This document shows, piece by piece, positions 44,823 to 55,500 of a stretch of 64,000 bases of DNA (position 1 is the first letter of the stretch; each line of letters starts with the position of its first letter). The stretch is taken from the NCBI RefSeq assembly GCF_000612585.1, contig NZ_JFCA01000012.1, forward strand, positions 1 to 64,000. Reading direction: 5' to 3'. Both the position numbers and the translations under genes were made by a program. The notes beneath the pieces were generated by a model. It saw only the letters and a program-made list of their open reading frames with translations, was not told the DNA's origin and did not search any database. Source of the stretch: Pseudomonas sp. CHM02 (lineage in GTDB: Bacteria; Pseudomonadota; Gammaproteobacteria; Pseudomonadales; Pseudomonadaceae).

Positions 44823-46019
44823 ATGTTCGAACTCGTAGACAACATCCCCGCAAGCCCGGTCATCAAAGTGATCGGTGTCGGCGGTGGCGGCGGCAACGCT
44901 GTCAACCACATGGTCAAGAGCAACATTGAAGGCGTTGAATTCATCTGCGCCAACACTGATGCCCAGGCGCTGAAAAGCATCGGCGCGCGGACCATCCTGC
45001 AATTGGGCACTGCCGTGACCAAAGGCCTCGGCGCTGGCGCCAACCCGGAAGTCGGCCGTCAAGCCGCGCTGGAAGACCGCGAGCGTATTGCCGAAGTGCT
45101 GCAAGGCACCAACATGGTGTTCATCACCACCGGCATGGGCGGCGGTACCGGTACCGGTGCTGCGCCGATCATTGCCGAAGTGGCCAAGGAAATGGGCATT
45201 CTGACGGTAGCTGTGGTGACCCGTCCGTTCCCGTTCGAAGGTCGCAAGCGCATGCAGATCGCCGACGAAGGCATCCGTCTGCTGTCTGAAAGCGTCGACT
45301 CGTTGATCACCATCCCCAACGAGAAGCTGCTGACCATCCTGGGCAAGGATGCAAGCCTGCTGTCCGCCTTCGCCAAGGCTGACGATGTACTGGCCGGTGC
45401 CGTTCGCGGTATCTCCGACATCATCAAGCGCCCAGGCATGATCAACGTCGACTTTGCCGACGTACGCACCGTGATGAGCGAAATGGGCATGGCGATGATG
45501 GGCACTGGCTGCGCCAGCGGTCCTAACCGTGCGCGTGAAGCCACTGAAGCGGCCATCCGCAACCCGCTGCTGGAAGACGTGAACCTGCAAGGCGCACGCG
45601 GCATCCTGGTGAACATCACCGCCGGTCCTGACCTGTCCCTGGGTGAGTACTCCGACGTGGGTAGCATCATCGAAGCCTTCGCTTCCGAGCACGCGATGGT
45701 CAAAGTCGGTACCGTTATCGATCCGGACATGCGCGACGAACTGCACGTGACCGTGGTTGCCACCGGCCTGGGCGCAAAAATCGAGAAGCCTGTGAAGGTC
45801 ATCGACAATACCGTTCACACCAGCCACGCCAGCCAGCAAGCTGCCGCTCCAGCGCCTGCGCGCCAGGAACTGCCGTCTGTGAACTACCGTGACCTGGACC
45901 GTCCGACCGTGATGCGCAACCAGGCTCAGGCCGGTGCTGCGGCGTCCCGTAGCCCGAATCCGCAAGATGATCTGGACTACCTGGACATCCCGGCATTCCT
46001 GCGTCGTCAGGCCGATTAA
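44823..46019 (+). CDS. ftsZ: Cell division GTPase FtsZ
   Basis: Tubulin-like GTPase that forms the Z ring. The 398-residue protein has the tubulin signature GGGTGTG (106-112), the T7 loop NVDFADVRTVM that completes the neighbour's GTPase site, a variable linker (about 320-380) and the conserved tail DYLDIPAFLRRQAD that binds FtsA and ZipA. A strong AGGAG site precedes the start, and the 66-base gap after ftsA may hold a further promoter. Confidence 0.97.
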   Translation: MFELVDNIPASPVIKVIGVGGGGGNAVNHMVKSNIEGVEFICANTDAQALKSIGARTILQLGTAVTKGLGAGANPEVGRQAALEDRERIAEVLQGTNMVFITTGMGGGTGTGAAPIIAEVAKEMGILTVAVVTRPFPFEGRKRMQIADEGIRLLSESVDSLITIPNEKLLTILGKDASLLSAFAKADDVLAGAVRGISDIIKRPGMINVDFADVRTVMSEMGMAMMGTGCASGPNRAREATEAAIRNPLLEDVNLQGARGILVNITAGPDLSLGEYSDVGSIIEAFASEHAMVKVGTVIDPDMRDELHVTVVATGLGAKIEKPVKVIDNTVHTSHASQQAAAPAPARQELPSVNYRDLDRPTVMRNQAQAGAAASRSPNPQDDLDYLDIPAFLRRQAD

Positions 46020-46073
46020 TGGAATGTATCAGGGCTATGAAGGTGATTGGTGTTCAGCAAAGGTCTGGTCTGC

Positions 46074-46079
46074 TATTAT
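46074..46079 (+). promoter_or_regulatory. Possible -10 of an lpxC promoter
   Basis: TATTAT lies 52 bases upstream of lpxC in the ftsZ-lpxC gap. A -35 is not convincing (TTGGTG is 21 bases away), so this is only a candidate. lpxC can also be read from ftsZ, since no terminator intervenes. Confidence 0.35.
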
Positions 46080-46095
46080 CGCCAGCCTTTGTTGA

Positions 46096-47043
<948 letters not shown>

Positions 47044-47069
47044 GTCACAACTCTCTTTCTTTAGTTTTG

Positions 47070-47098
47070 AAAGGCTGCCTTCGGGTGGCCTTTTTTTT
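47070..47098 (+). terminator. Rho-independent terminator after lpxC
   Basis: AAAGGCTGCC and GGTGGCCTTT form a stem with two wobble pairs and a TTCG tetraloop, followed by T8. It ends the dcw transcript. Confidence 0.9.
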
Positions 47099-47162
47099 GC
47101 CTGAGTTTTATGGGGTACATGACTGTGGTGCTGAGCAAGCTTACTGTGGTGTGTAGGCTTAA

Positions 47163-47297
47163 TGTGGCGAGCGGGCTTGCCCCGCGCTGCGCTGCGAAGC
47201 GGCCCTAAAAGTAGACGCGGCGTTTTGTCAGGCAAAACTGCACGGGTCATTCAGGGGCTGCTCCGCAGCCCAGCGCGGGGCAAGCCCGCTCACTACA
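47163..47297. repeat. REPIN of a second REP class
   Basis: GTGGCGAGCGGGCTTGCCCC faces GGGGCAAGCCCGCTC near the right end. The REP core (GCGAGCGGGCTTGCC) is different from the GTGGGAGCTGGCTTGCC class elsewhere in the window. The 85-base spacer holds a smaller inverted repeat (GTTTTG/CAAAAC, 47222-47238). Confidence 0.85.
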
Positions 47298-47312
47298 GAA
47301 ACTCCATGCCCA

Positions 47313-48806
47313 TTAAAGGTACGAAGCATCCACAATACGGTTACGGCCTGTGTGCTTGGCCTCGTACAACGCCTGATCCGCACTCAGCAACAACGCCTCC
47401 AATGACAGCCGGCTGCGCTTGTCCCAGGTGCTCATGCCAATGCTCACCGTAATCGGCTGCGCATCCCCCGCCACCCTTGGCAGGTGCTCGATGCCGCTGC
47501 GGATATGCTCGGCGATCACCCAGGCGCCCTTGGCGTCGGTCACCGGCAGCACCACCGCGAACTCTTCACCGCCATAACGTGCCGCCAGATCGGCCGGGCG
47601 GCGGATATTGGTGCCGATCACCTGCGCGACCGTGCGCAGCGCTTCATCGCCGCCGTGATGGCCGTGGCGGTCGTTGAACGCCTTGAAGTGGTCCACATCG
47701 ATCATCAGCACCGTCAGCGGCTCAGTCGAGCGTTGCGCGCGATCCCACTCCAGGCGCAGGCGTTCGTCCAGGATGCGACGGTTAGCCAGGCCGGTCAGGG
47801 CGTCGGTGGCTGCCAGTTCTGACAGCACACGCTCTGTGCGATAACGACGGCGCAGTTCGCGGCGCAGCATCCAGGCCAGCCACAACAGACCGATACAGAG
47901 GATGCCGGTGGCACTGCTGGTCAGCAGCGCGGCGCGTTGCCAGGGGGCGAACACGTCATCGGCGGCCAGCGCCACCACCACGATCAGCGGCAACTCACCC
48001 ACGTTGCTGAAGGTATACAAACGCTCTTGGCCAGTAATGGCGGAAATCGCCCGGAAGCTGCCTTCGCCTTCGCGCAGGATGCGTTTGAAGTTGGGGCGAT
48101 CGCTCAGGTCTTTGTCGATCATGTCGCGTTCCAGCAACGGTTGCTGGGCCAGGAGGACGCCCTTGTTATTCAGTAAGTTGACGGAGCTGCCATTGCCGAT
48201 GGCCAGGCGGTTGAACAACTGGTCGAAATACGCCAGGCGCATGGTCGCCACGGCCACGCCGGCAAACTCGCCGTTGGGCCCGGTCACCCGACGACTGAAA
48301 GCGATACGCCAGACCTGCTCACAGGCACAGTGGATCTTGAACGGCCGGCTGATAAACAAACCCGCCTCGGACGTGCGTTGATGGGCCTGGAAGTAATCGC
48401 GGCTGGCGAAGTTGCGCGGCGTCGGCCCTAGCGTCGAAGAGTCGGCAATCACTGTGCCGCTGGCATCCAGCAACAGCACTTCGCCCTTGAAGGGCGCCGC
48501 CGTGGATTGATCAAACTGCACCAGGTGCCGGATCTGCGGCGACACTTGGCTCAAGTCCCTGCGCGTGGTGGCTGCGATCAGCCCTTGCAGGGCCAGGTCA
48601 TACAGCTCGACGTTTCGCAGCACATCGGCATTGATCAGTTGGGTGATGTTGCTGGTGGCGCGCTTGGCGGCCTGCAGAGTGCTGGCGTGTTCACGGACCA
48701 GCAACGCCGCGACGATCACCACGATCAGGGCAACCGTCAGGCCACTACCCAGAATCAGTAACAGCTCCGGGCGTGCCGGCAAGGTTCGGACGTGGGGTTG
48801 ACTCAT
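47313..48806 (-). CDS. Membrane diguanylate cyclase with Cache sensor
   Basis: Makes cyclic di-GMP from two GTP. The 497-residue protein has a membrane helix (17-37), a periplasmic Cache-like domain (about 42-285), a second helix (292-313) and a GGDEF domain. The signature GGEEF (412-416) is active-type and RPAD (403-406) five residues before it is an intact inhibitory I-site, so product feedback is expected. There is no EAL domain. It is a single gene converging on lpxC and the REPIN. The periplasmic ligand is unknown. The ribosome binding site is weak. Confidence 0.92.
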   Translation of the reverse strand: MSQPHVRTLPARPELLLILGSGLTVALIVVIVAALLVREHASTLQAAKRATSNITQLINADVLRNVELYDLALQGLIAATTRRDLSQVSPQIRHLVQFDQSTAAPFKGEVLLLDASGTVIADSSTLGPTPRNFASRDYFQAHQRTSEAGLFISRPFKIHCACEQVWRIAFSRRVTGPNGEFAGVAVATMRLAYFDQLFNRLAIGNGSSVNLLNNKGVLLAQQPLLERDMIDKDLSDRPNFKRILREGEGSFRAISAITGQERLYTFSNVGELPLIVVVALAADDVFAPWQRAALLTSSATGILCIGLLWLAWMLRRELRRRYRTERVLSELAATDALTGLANRRILDERLRLEWDRAQRSTEPLTVLMIDVDHFKAFNDRHGHHGGDEALRTVAQVIGTNIRRPADLAARYGGEEFAVVLPVTDAKGAWVIAEHIRSGIEHLPRVAGDAQPITVSIGMSTWDKRSRLSLEALLLSADQALYEAKHTGRNRIVDASYL

Positions 48807-48892
48807 CGGGCAGACTTCAGCGGTGAGGATGCTGGCAGTTTAGTTCTACCCGATGAAAATTGAATCCAGGGTTTAAAAGAAAGATCCGTCCG

Positions 48893-50218
48893 TCAGAACA
48901 CGTTGATCGGATAGTCGACGATCAGCCGGTATTCATCCACGTCCCGGTCCACCGCCGAGTAGCCGTTGCTGCCGCGGTTGACCGCCCATTGCAGGCGTAC
49001 TGCCAGGTCCTTGGCCTTGCCGCCCTGTACCACGTATTTGAGGTCGATATCCCGTTCCCAATGCTGGGCGTCCTTGCCATCGGCGCTGTACCAGGCACTG
49101 TAGCCACGGCTTTGCGGGTCGACCTTGGTCAGGTCGGTCTTGCCGCTGATGTAGGACACCGCCGAGGTCAGGCCGGGCAGGCCCAGGCCGCCGAAGTTAT
49201 AGGCGTACTTGAGTTTCCACGAGCGCTCATTGGGGCCGTTGAAGTCGGAGTATTGCTGGGAGTTGTCCAGGTACACGCTGTCGCCCTGGGCGATGTAGTC
49301 GAACGGGGTGTTGCCGTTGACCCGCTGGTACGTGGCGGTGACGCTGTGGTGGCCGACGTCCACGGTGAAGTGCAGGCTGTAGGTGTTGTTGTTGATATTC
49401 CCCAGCAGCGACTGCCCCGTGTCCTGGGTGTGGTAGTAGTGCAGACCGGGGTTGAGACTGATCATCTCGTTCACCACATAGGTGTAGTCCAGGTCGTAGT
49501 AGTACTGATTCCACACGTCCTTGAGCTCGGAGGCGTAGAGGTTGCTGGTCAGCCCGTCGATACCACTGAACGATATGCCGGCCCAGTTCATGTGCTGGCT
49601 GTCCGTATTCTCGGGCAACGCGCCGTAGCTGGTGCCGATGCGGCGGTGGCCGCTCTGGTTGTAGAACTTGGTGAAGCTGGCCTGGCCACCTTCGAACATC
49701 CAGCCGTCGAGGCTGTGGTTGGTCAGGCTCACGCCACGGAAGGTCTGCGGCAGCATGCGGGTCGCGCCGCCGGCGATCATCGGGTTATTGAGGAACAGGT
49801 CGCCGGCTTTCAGCTCGGTATCGAATGCGCGCATTTTCAAGGTGCCACCCGCTGTCGAGAACGAGCCCGGCGCCTTGCCGTTGCCACCGCCGTACGGAAG
49901 GATGCTGGAGCCATCGGTGCCGCCACCGCCGTCCAGTTTGAGACCGAGCATGGCGTGGGCGTCCAGGCCGAAGCCGACGGTGCCCTGGGTGTAGCCGGAT
50001 TCGAAGAGGCCGATGAAACCCTGGCCCCACTCCTTGCTGTCATCGGTGTGGATATCGCGACGGTCGCGGTTCATGTAGTAGTTGCGGGTGTTGATATTGA
50101 GGTGGGCGCCGGCGACGAAACCGTCGGCAGGGGGGGTGTCTGCCGCGTGGGCAAGAAGGGGCGTGATCGTTGCTGCAATTGCGAGGAATAACGGGGTGAA
50201 CGTCAGCGAGTTCTTCAC
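48893..50218 (-). CDS. OprD-family outer-membrane porin
   Basis: Substrate-specific 18-strand porin for small acids or amino acids. The 441-residue protein has a signal peptide (cleaved after LLAHA near residue 25), then typical OprD strands ([20 protein letters not shown]) and ends [15 protein letters not shown] with a C-terminal phenylalanine. The GTG at 50218 has AAAGGAG eight bases upstream; a TTG seven codons earlier is less likely. No catabolic genes flank it, so its substrate is not indicated. Confidence 0.92.
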   Translation of the reverse strand: MKNSLTFTPLFLAIAATITPLLAHAADTPPADGFVAGAHLNINTRNYYMNRDRRDIHTDDSKEWGQGFIGLFESGYTQGTVGFGLDAHAMLGLKLDGGGGTDGSSILPYGGGNGKAPGSFSTAGGTLKMRAFDTELKAGDLFLNNPMIAGGATRMLPQTFRGVSLTNHSLDGWMFEGGQASFTKFYNQSGHRRIGTSYGALPENTDSQHMNWAGISFSGIDGLTSNLYASELKDVWNQYYYDLDYTYVVNEMISLNPGLHYYHTQDTGQSLLGNINNNTYSLHFTVDVGHHSVTATYQRVNGNTPFDYIAQGDSVYLDNSQQYSDFNGPNERSWKLKYAYNFGGLGLPGLTSAVSYISGKTDLTKVDPQSRGYSAWYSADGKDAQHWERDIDLKYVVQGGKAKDLAVRLQWAVNRGSNGYSAVDRDVDEYRLIVDYPINVF

Positions 50219-50283
50219 CGGTGTAGCTCCTTTGGTCAATCGGAAACGGCCAATGTCGTGGGTGGGTGCCTGGCCTTTTTTAC

Positions 50284-50440
50284 GGCAAAAAAAAGCCGCT
50301 GAAGTCAGCGGCTTTAAGACAGATTCCCAGTGTAGAGCCCTGGAAATAAATCGAGGGAAATTCGGGTAAGCGGGAGGCTGCCTTTGCCGTCACGCTCATC
50401 GATGCGTCAAATTAACGCAGGCGAGCGGTACGATACAGAG
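50284..50440 (-). ncRNA. Possible small RNA upstream of oprD-like gene
   Basis: On the minus strand, TTGCGA (50474-50469) and TATCTT (50452-50447) are 16 bases apart and would start a transcript near 50440. It would end at the strong terminator 50316-50286, about 155 bases later, before the porin gene start. No coding frame with a ribosome site lies inside. It could instead be the 3' end of the kinase operon transcript. Confidence 0.35.
50286..50316 (-). terminator. Rho-independent terminator (minus strand)
   Basis: AAAGCCGCTGA and TCAGCGGCTTT form a perfect 11-bp inverted repeat; on the minus strand it is followed by T8. It ends a minus-strand transcript arriving from the right, about 215 bases beyond the stop of the sensor kinase. 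Confidence 0.9.
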
Positions 50441-50499
50441 TGTAACAAGATAATGACTGTTGCCCAAATCGCAACAGTCAGGGCGATGGAGATCTTCTT

Positions 50500-50520
50500 T
50501 GGGAGCTGGCTTGCCTGTTG
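50500..50520. repeat. Single REP half-site
   Basis: TGGGAGCTGGCTTGCCTGTT matches one arm of the REPINs elsewhere in the window, but I see no inverted partner nearby. It lies 11 bases past the sensor kinase stop. Confidence 0.75.
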
Positions 50521-50530
50521 ATCGAGGTGT

Positions 50531-51895
50531 TCAGGCCGGCAGGGTGATGCCGAAGGTATTGCCGCCCTGCTCGCTGCGCACGAACACATCGCCGCCGTGC
50601 ATCAAGGCAATCGCCTTGACGATGGCCAGGCCCAGGCCATGATTGGCCCCGCTGTTGCTGCGCGAAGCGTCCACTCGATAAAACCGCTCGAACAGACGTG
50701 GCAAGTGCTCGCTGGCGATCACGTCGCCGGGGTTGGTCACACCGATCGCCACCTGATGCTCCTGCACCTCGATGTTCACGACGATCACCTGCCCGGGCGC
50801 GGTGTGCTGCACCGCGTTGCTCAGCAGGTTGATCAGGGCGCGACGCAGGTGGGCTTTTTCGATCTGTACCAGGGCATCGCCGTGGACCTGCACCTGCACT
50901 TGGGCGTCTTCGAGGATGAAGTCCAGGTAGTCGAGGGTGGTGGCCACTTCATCGGCCAGGGAGCTTTCGATCAGCTTGGTGGCCTTGCTGCCCTGGTCGG
51001 CGCTGGCGAGGAAGAGCATATCGTTGATGATCGAACGCAGTCGCTCCAACTCTTCGAGGTTGGATTGCAGCACCTCGAAATAATGCTCGGCCGAACGCCC
51101 GCGGGTCAGCGCGACCTGGGTCTGGCCGATCAGGTTGGTCAGGGGCGAGCGCAGTTCGTGCGCCACGTCGGCATTGAACGACTCCAGGCGCGAATAGGCC
51201 TGCTCGACACGGTCCAGGGTGGAGTTGAACGAGTTGACGAACTGGCTCAACTCCGGCGGCAACGGCGACAGTTGCAGGCGCCCGGAGAGTTTGGGCGGGG
51301 CGAGTTTCTGCGCCTCATCCGAGAGTTTGCCCAGCGGCTTGAGGCCGATGCGCGCGACCCAGAAGCCCAGCAACGACGCCAGCAATACACCCACCAGCGC
51401 GAGGCTGACCAGCGCCACCAGCAGGTGGTGCTGGGTGGCACGGAAGTTCTCGGTGTCGATGGCGATCATGAAACGCAGCGGCGGGCGCTGGTCCTTGGCC
51501 GGGAACTGGCTCACCAGTACCTTGAGCGGGTATTCGCGCCCCGGCAGGCGCAAGTCGCGCTTGCCCGTCGGGCCTTCGGCGAAGGCGCGGATCTGCGCAT
51601 CGGGGTTGCCGTATTCGTAGTTCGGATCGCTGCTTACCACCCAGAAGCGGATGCGCTTGTCTTCTTCGCCCAACAACTTGAGCTTGGCCTGCATCTTCAC
51701 CCAATGGTCCGGCGTACCGAAGCGGTTCACCGAAGACTCCAGCACACTGTAACGTGCGTCCAACTCGGCGCCCGGCAGCAGGCCGAGGCTGCGGTCCACC
51801 TGCTGATACAGCGCGCCGCCGATCAACAGGAAGATCAGCAGCGCCACCAGGCTGAACATGCTGCTCAGGCGCAGGGCAATGGAGTTAGCTGACAC
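50531..51895 (-). CDS. Heavy-metal-type sensor histidine kinase (CusS/CopS-like)
   Basis: Inner-membrane sensor of 454 residues. Two helices (about 10-32 and 157-180) frame a periplasmic domain of about 120 residues, followed by HAMP, the phosphorylated His246 (AHELRSPL) and an ATPase domain with NLLSNAVQHT and GLGLAIVKAI. It belongs to the heavy-metal sensor subfamily (CusS/CopS/IrlS). The GTG at 51895 overlaps the response regulator by 11 bases; a frame upstream of it is a shadow. Signal unknown: the periplasmic domain is short of obvious His/Met metal clusters. Confidence 0.88.
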   Translation of the reverse strand: MSANSIALRLSSMFSLVALLIFLLIGGALYQQVDRSLGLLPGAELDARYSVLESSVNRFGTPDHWVKMQAKLKLLGEEDKRIRFWVVSSDPNYEYGNPDAQIRAFAEGPTGKRDLRLPGREYPLKVLVSQFPAKDQRPPLRFMIAIDTENFRATQHHLLVALVSLALVGVLLASLLGFWVARIGLKPLGKLSDEAQKLAPPKLSGRLQLSPLPPELSQFVNSFNSTLDRVEQAYSRLESFNADVAHELRSPLTNLIGQTQVALTRGRSAEHYFEVLQSNLEELERLRSIINDMLFLASADQGSKATKLIESSLADEVATTLDYLDFILEDAQVQVQVHGDALVQIEKAHLRRALINLLSNAVQHTAPGQVIVVNIEVQEHQVAIGVTNPGDVIASEHLPRLFERFYRVDASRSNSGANHGLGLAIVKAIALMHGGDVFVRSEQGGNTFGITLPA

Positions 51896-52562
51896 TGCGG
51901 CTCTCCAGCACATAGCCCATGCCGCGGATGGTGTGCAGCAGCTTGGTGTCGAACGGTCCGTCGAGCTTGGCGCGCAGGCGCTTGATCGCGACTTCCACCA
52001 CGTTGGCGTCACTGTCGAAATTGATGTCCCAGACCATTTCCGCAATCGCGGTCTTGGACAGGATCTCGCCCTGGCGCCGCGCCAATACGCTGAGCAGCGA
52101 GAACTCCTTGGCGGTCAGGTCCAGGCGCAGGCCGTTGCGGCTGGCCTTGCGGCTGATCAGGTCGATCCACAGGTCGGCGACCGTCACCTGCACCGGTTCA
52201 TGGCCGCCACTGCGGCGGGTCAGGGCTTGCAGGCGCGCCACCAGTTCCAGGAAGGAGAAGGGTTTGCCCAGGTAATCGTCGGCGCCCTCGCGCAGGCCGC
52301 GGATGCGGTCTTCCACGCGTTCGCGGGCGGTGAGCATGATGACCGGCGTCTGCTTGCGTGCACGCAACGCACGCAATACGCCGAAGCCATCGAGCCCGGG
52401 GAGCATCACGTCGAGCACGATCACGGCGTAGTCGTTCTCCAGCGCCAGGTGCAGGCCCTCGACGCCTTCGCGGGCGACGTCGACCGCATAGCCCTGTTCC
52501 GTCAGGCCGCGGTGCAGGTAATCCGCGGTTTTTTCTTCATCTTCAATAATCAGGACGCGCAT
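51885..52562 (-). CDS. OmpR-family response regulator (CusR/CopR-like)
   Basis: DNA-binding response regulator of 225 residues. The receiver has phospho-acceptor Asp51 (IVLDVMLPG), acidic pair near residue 7-8 and Lys100 (LGKPF). The winged-helix output domain includes RLDLTAKEFSLL and RLRAKLD. The start MRVLIIEDEE is fixed by family alignment, since the frame upstream is unrelated. It overlaps the kinase by 11 bases and lies 31 bases after the RND permease, in one operon. CusR-type regulators bind TGACA-N4-TGTCA-like palindromes, and such a site lies upstream of this operon. Confidence 0.92.
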   Translation of the reverse strand: MRVLIIEDEEKTADYLHRGLTEQGYAVDVAREGVEGLHLALENDYAVIVLDVMLPGLDGFGVLRALRARKQTPVIMLTARERVEDRIRGLREGADDYLGKPFSFLELVARLQALTRRSGGHEPVQVTVADLWIDLISRKASRNGLRLDLTAKEFSLLSVLARRQGEILSKTAIAEMVWDINFDSDANVVEVAIKRLRAKLDGPFDTKLLHTIRGMGYVLESRSVS

Positions 52563-52593
52563 GAGCTTCTTGCTCCAGGACGGGGCCTCAGCC

Positions 52594-55500
52594 TCAATGG
52601 GTGGTTGCCAAAGCAGGCGTTGGTTTGGGCCTGTGGAAAAACTTCTCAAGGTACAAGTATATGACGGGGGTGGTGAACAGCGTCAGCGCCTGGCTCACCA
52701 GCAAGCCGCCGACCACCGCGATACCCAGCGGTTGGCGCATTTCCGCACCGGGGCCGGCGCCGAGCATCAGCGGCACCGCGCCGAGCAGGGCAGCGAGGGT
52801 GGTCATGATGATCGGCCGGAACCGCGTGACGCAGGCCTCATAGATCGCATCCTCCGGCGACAGGCCCCTGACACGCTGGGCCTCCAGGGCAAAGTCGATC
52901 ATCAGGATGCCGTTTTTCTTCACGATGCCGATCAACAGCACCAGGCCGATCAGCGCCATGATCGAAAAGTCCTGGCCCATCAGCGACAGCATGATCAGCG
53001 CCCCCAACCCGGCCGACGGCAAGGTGGAGATGATCGTCAGCGGGTGCACGAAACTCTCGTACAACACGCCCAGGATGATGTACACCGCCACCAGTGCCGC
53101 CAGGATCAGCCACGGTTGGCTGGCCAGCGAGCTCTGGAACGCCTGGGCCGCACCCTGGAAGTTGCCGATGATGGTGGTGGGCATGCCGATTTCATTCTTG
53201 GCCTGGTTGAGCATGATCACCGCATCGCCCAACGCCACGCCCGGCGCCAGGTTGAACGACAGGTTGGCCGCCGGGAACATGCCGTCATGACTGATCGAAA
53301 GCGGCCCCACGGTGGGCGGGTCAACCTTGGCCAGAGCCGACAGCGGCACCATCTCGTTTGTGAGCGGCGAGCGCAGGTAGAAGTAGTTGAGGCTCTCGGC
53401 CTTGCCGCGTTGCTGGGTGTCCAGTTCCAGCACCACTTGGTATTGGTTGATCTCGGTCTGGAATTCGTTGATCTGGCGCTGGCCGAAAGCGTCGTACAGC
53501 GCCTGGTCCACATCGGTGGCAGTCAGGCCGAAGCGCGCGGCAGCCTGACGGTCGATGCTGATATGGGTGATGCTGCCGCCCAGTTGCAGGTCGTTGGACA
53601 GGTCGCGGAATGCCGGGTTGGCGCGCAGTTTCTCGGTGAGGCGCTGGGTCCAGGTGTTGAGCGTCGGGCCGTCGTTGCTCTTGAGCACGTACTGGTACTG
53701 GGCGCGGCTGGGGCCGGAACTCAGGTTGATGTCTTGCCCGGCGCGCAGGTACAGCACGATGCCCGGCACTTTGGCCAGTTTCGGGCGGATGCGGTCGATG
53801 AACTGGCTGGCGGACACGTCGCGGTCACCGCGGTCCTTCAAGGCAATCCAGAAGCGGCCGTTGGCGATGGTCTGGTTACTGCCCGTCACCCCTACCGAAT
53901 GCGAAAACGCTTCCACCGCAGGGTCGGCCTTGACGATCTCGGCCAGCGCCTTGTGCTTGGCGACCATGTCCGGGTACGACACATCGGCCGCCGCTTCGCT
54001 GGTGCCGAGCACAAAGCCGGTGTCCTGCACGGGGAAGAACCCCTTGGGGATAAACACGTAGCCAACCACGGCCAGGGCCAGGGTCACCACGAAGATCGCC
54101 GCCATCGTGCGTTGATGGGCCAGGGCGCGGCGCAGGTTGCGCGCATAGCCGGCCAGCAGTCGTTCGCTGAAGCCCGGTTTGTCGTGGGCGTGGTGAGTGG
54201 GGGCGCGCATGAACAGCGCGGCCAGGGTCGGCGCGAGGGTCAGCGAGACCACCACCGAAATCAGGATGGTCGAGGTGGCCGTCAAGGCGAATTCCTTGAA
54301 CAACCGCCCGACCACGCCGCCCATGAACAGCAGCGGAATAAACGCCGCTACCAGCGAGAAGCTGATGGACACCACCGTAAAGCCGATCTCCCCGGCGCCC
54401 TTGATCGCCGCTTCACGCTTGTCGAGGCCCGCCTCCAGATGGCGGTGAATGTTTTCCACCACCACGATGGCATCGTCCACCACAAACCCCACGGCGATCA
54501 CGATCGCCACCAAGGTGAGGTTGTTCAGGCTGAAGCCCATCAGGTACATCAACGCAAAACTGGCGACCAGCGACACACCCAGCACGCTGGACACAATCAT
54601 CGTCGCCGACAACTGCCGCAGGAACAGCGCCATCACCGCCACCACCAGCAGGATGGCGATCAGCAGGGTCACTTCCACTTCATGCAGCGACGCGCGAATG
54701 GTCTTGGTACGGTCGGTCAACACGCTGACCTGCACCGATGCCGGCAGCATGGCTTGCAGGCGCGGCAGTTCGGACTGGATGCGGTCCACGGTCTCGACGA
54801 TGTTCGCGCCGGGCTGGCGTGAAATCACCAGGTTGACCCCTGGTGTGTCGCCGGACCAGGCCTGCACGTAGGCGTTTTCCGAACCGTTGATGACTTTGGC
54901 GATATCACGCAGTTGAACGGGCGCTCCGTCCTTGTAGGACACGATCAGCTGTGCGTAATCATTCGGATGAAACAACTGGTCGTTGGTCGACAGGGTCGAC
55001 ACGCTGTTCTCGCCGTAGATCGCGCCCTTGGCCAGGTTGAGGCTCGATTGCTGGATGGCCAGGCGGATATCGGCCAGGGTCAGGCCGATGGCGGCGAGTT
55101 TGTCCGGGGAGGCTTGTACACGGATCGCCGGGCGTTGCTGGCCGGTGATGTTGATCTGGCCGACGCCGTCGATCTGGCTGATCTGCCGGGCCAGCAGGGT
55201 TTCCACCAAGTCGCTCAGCTCGGTGCTGGGCATGCTGTTGGAACTGACGCTGAGGATCAGCACCGGGCTGTCTGCCGGGTTGACCTTCTTCCAGGTCGGC
55301 AGGCTGGGCATGTCGCTGGGCAGCTTGCCGGACGCGGTGTTGATCGCCGCCTGCACTTCTTGGGCGGCGGTGTCGATGCTCTTGGTCAGGGTGAATTGCA
55401 GGGTCAGCAGGCTGGAGCCCAAGGCGCTGCTGGAGGTCATCTGGGTCATGCCGGGGATGGCGCTGAATTGCACCTCCAACGGCGTGGCCACGGATGACGC

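Noticed and set aside
50407-50589. Small membrane-like ORF after the sensor kinase (minus strand), ending SVSYRSPALI
   Set aside because: Its hydrophobic part lacks an ATG, GTG or ribosome site; the frame only begins inside the kinase gene and passes through a REP half-site.
52561-54822. A 753-codon open frame on the plus strand opposite the RND permease
   Set aside because: It mirrors the codon bias of the permease gene, has an abnormal His/Gln/Arg composition and no recognisable domain.
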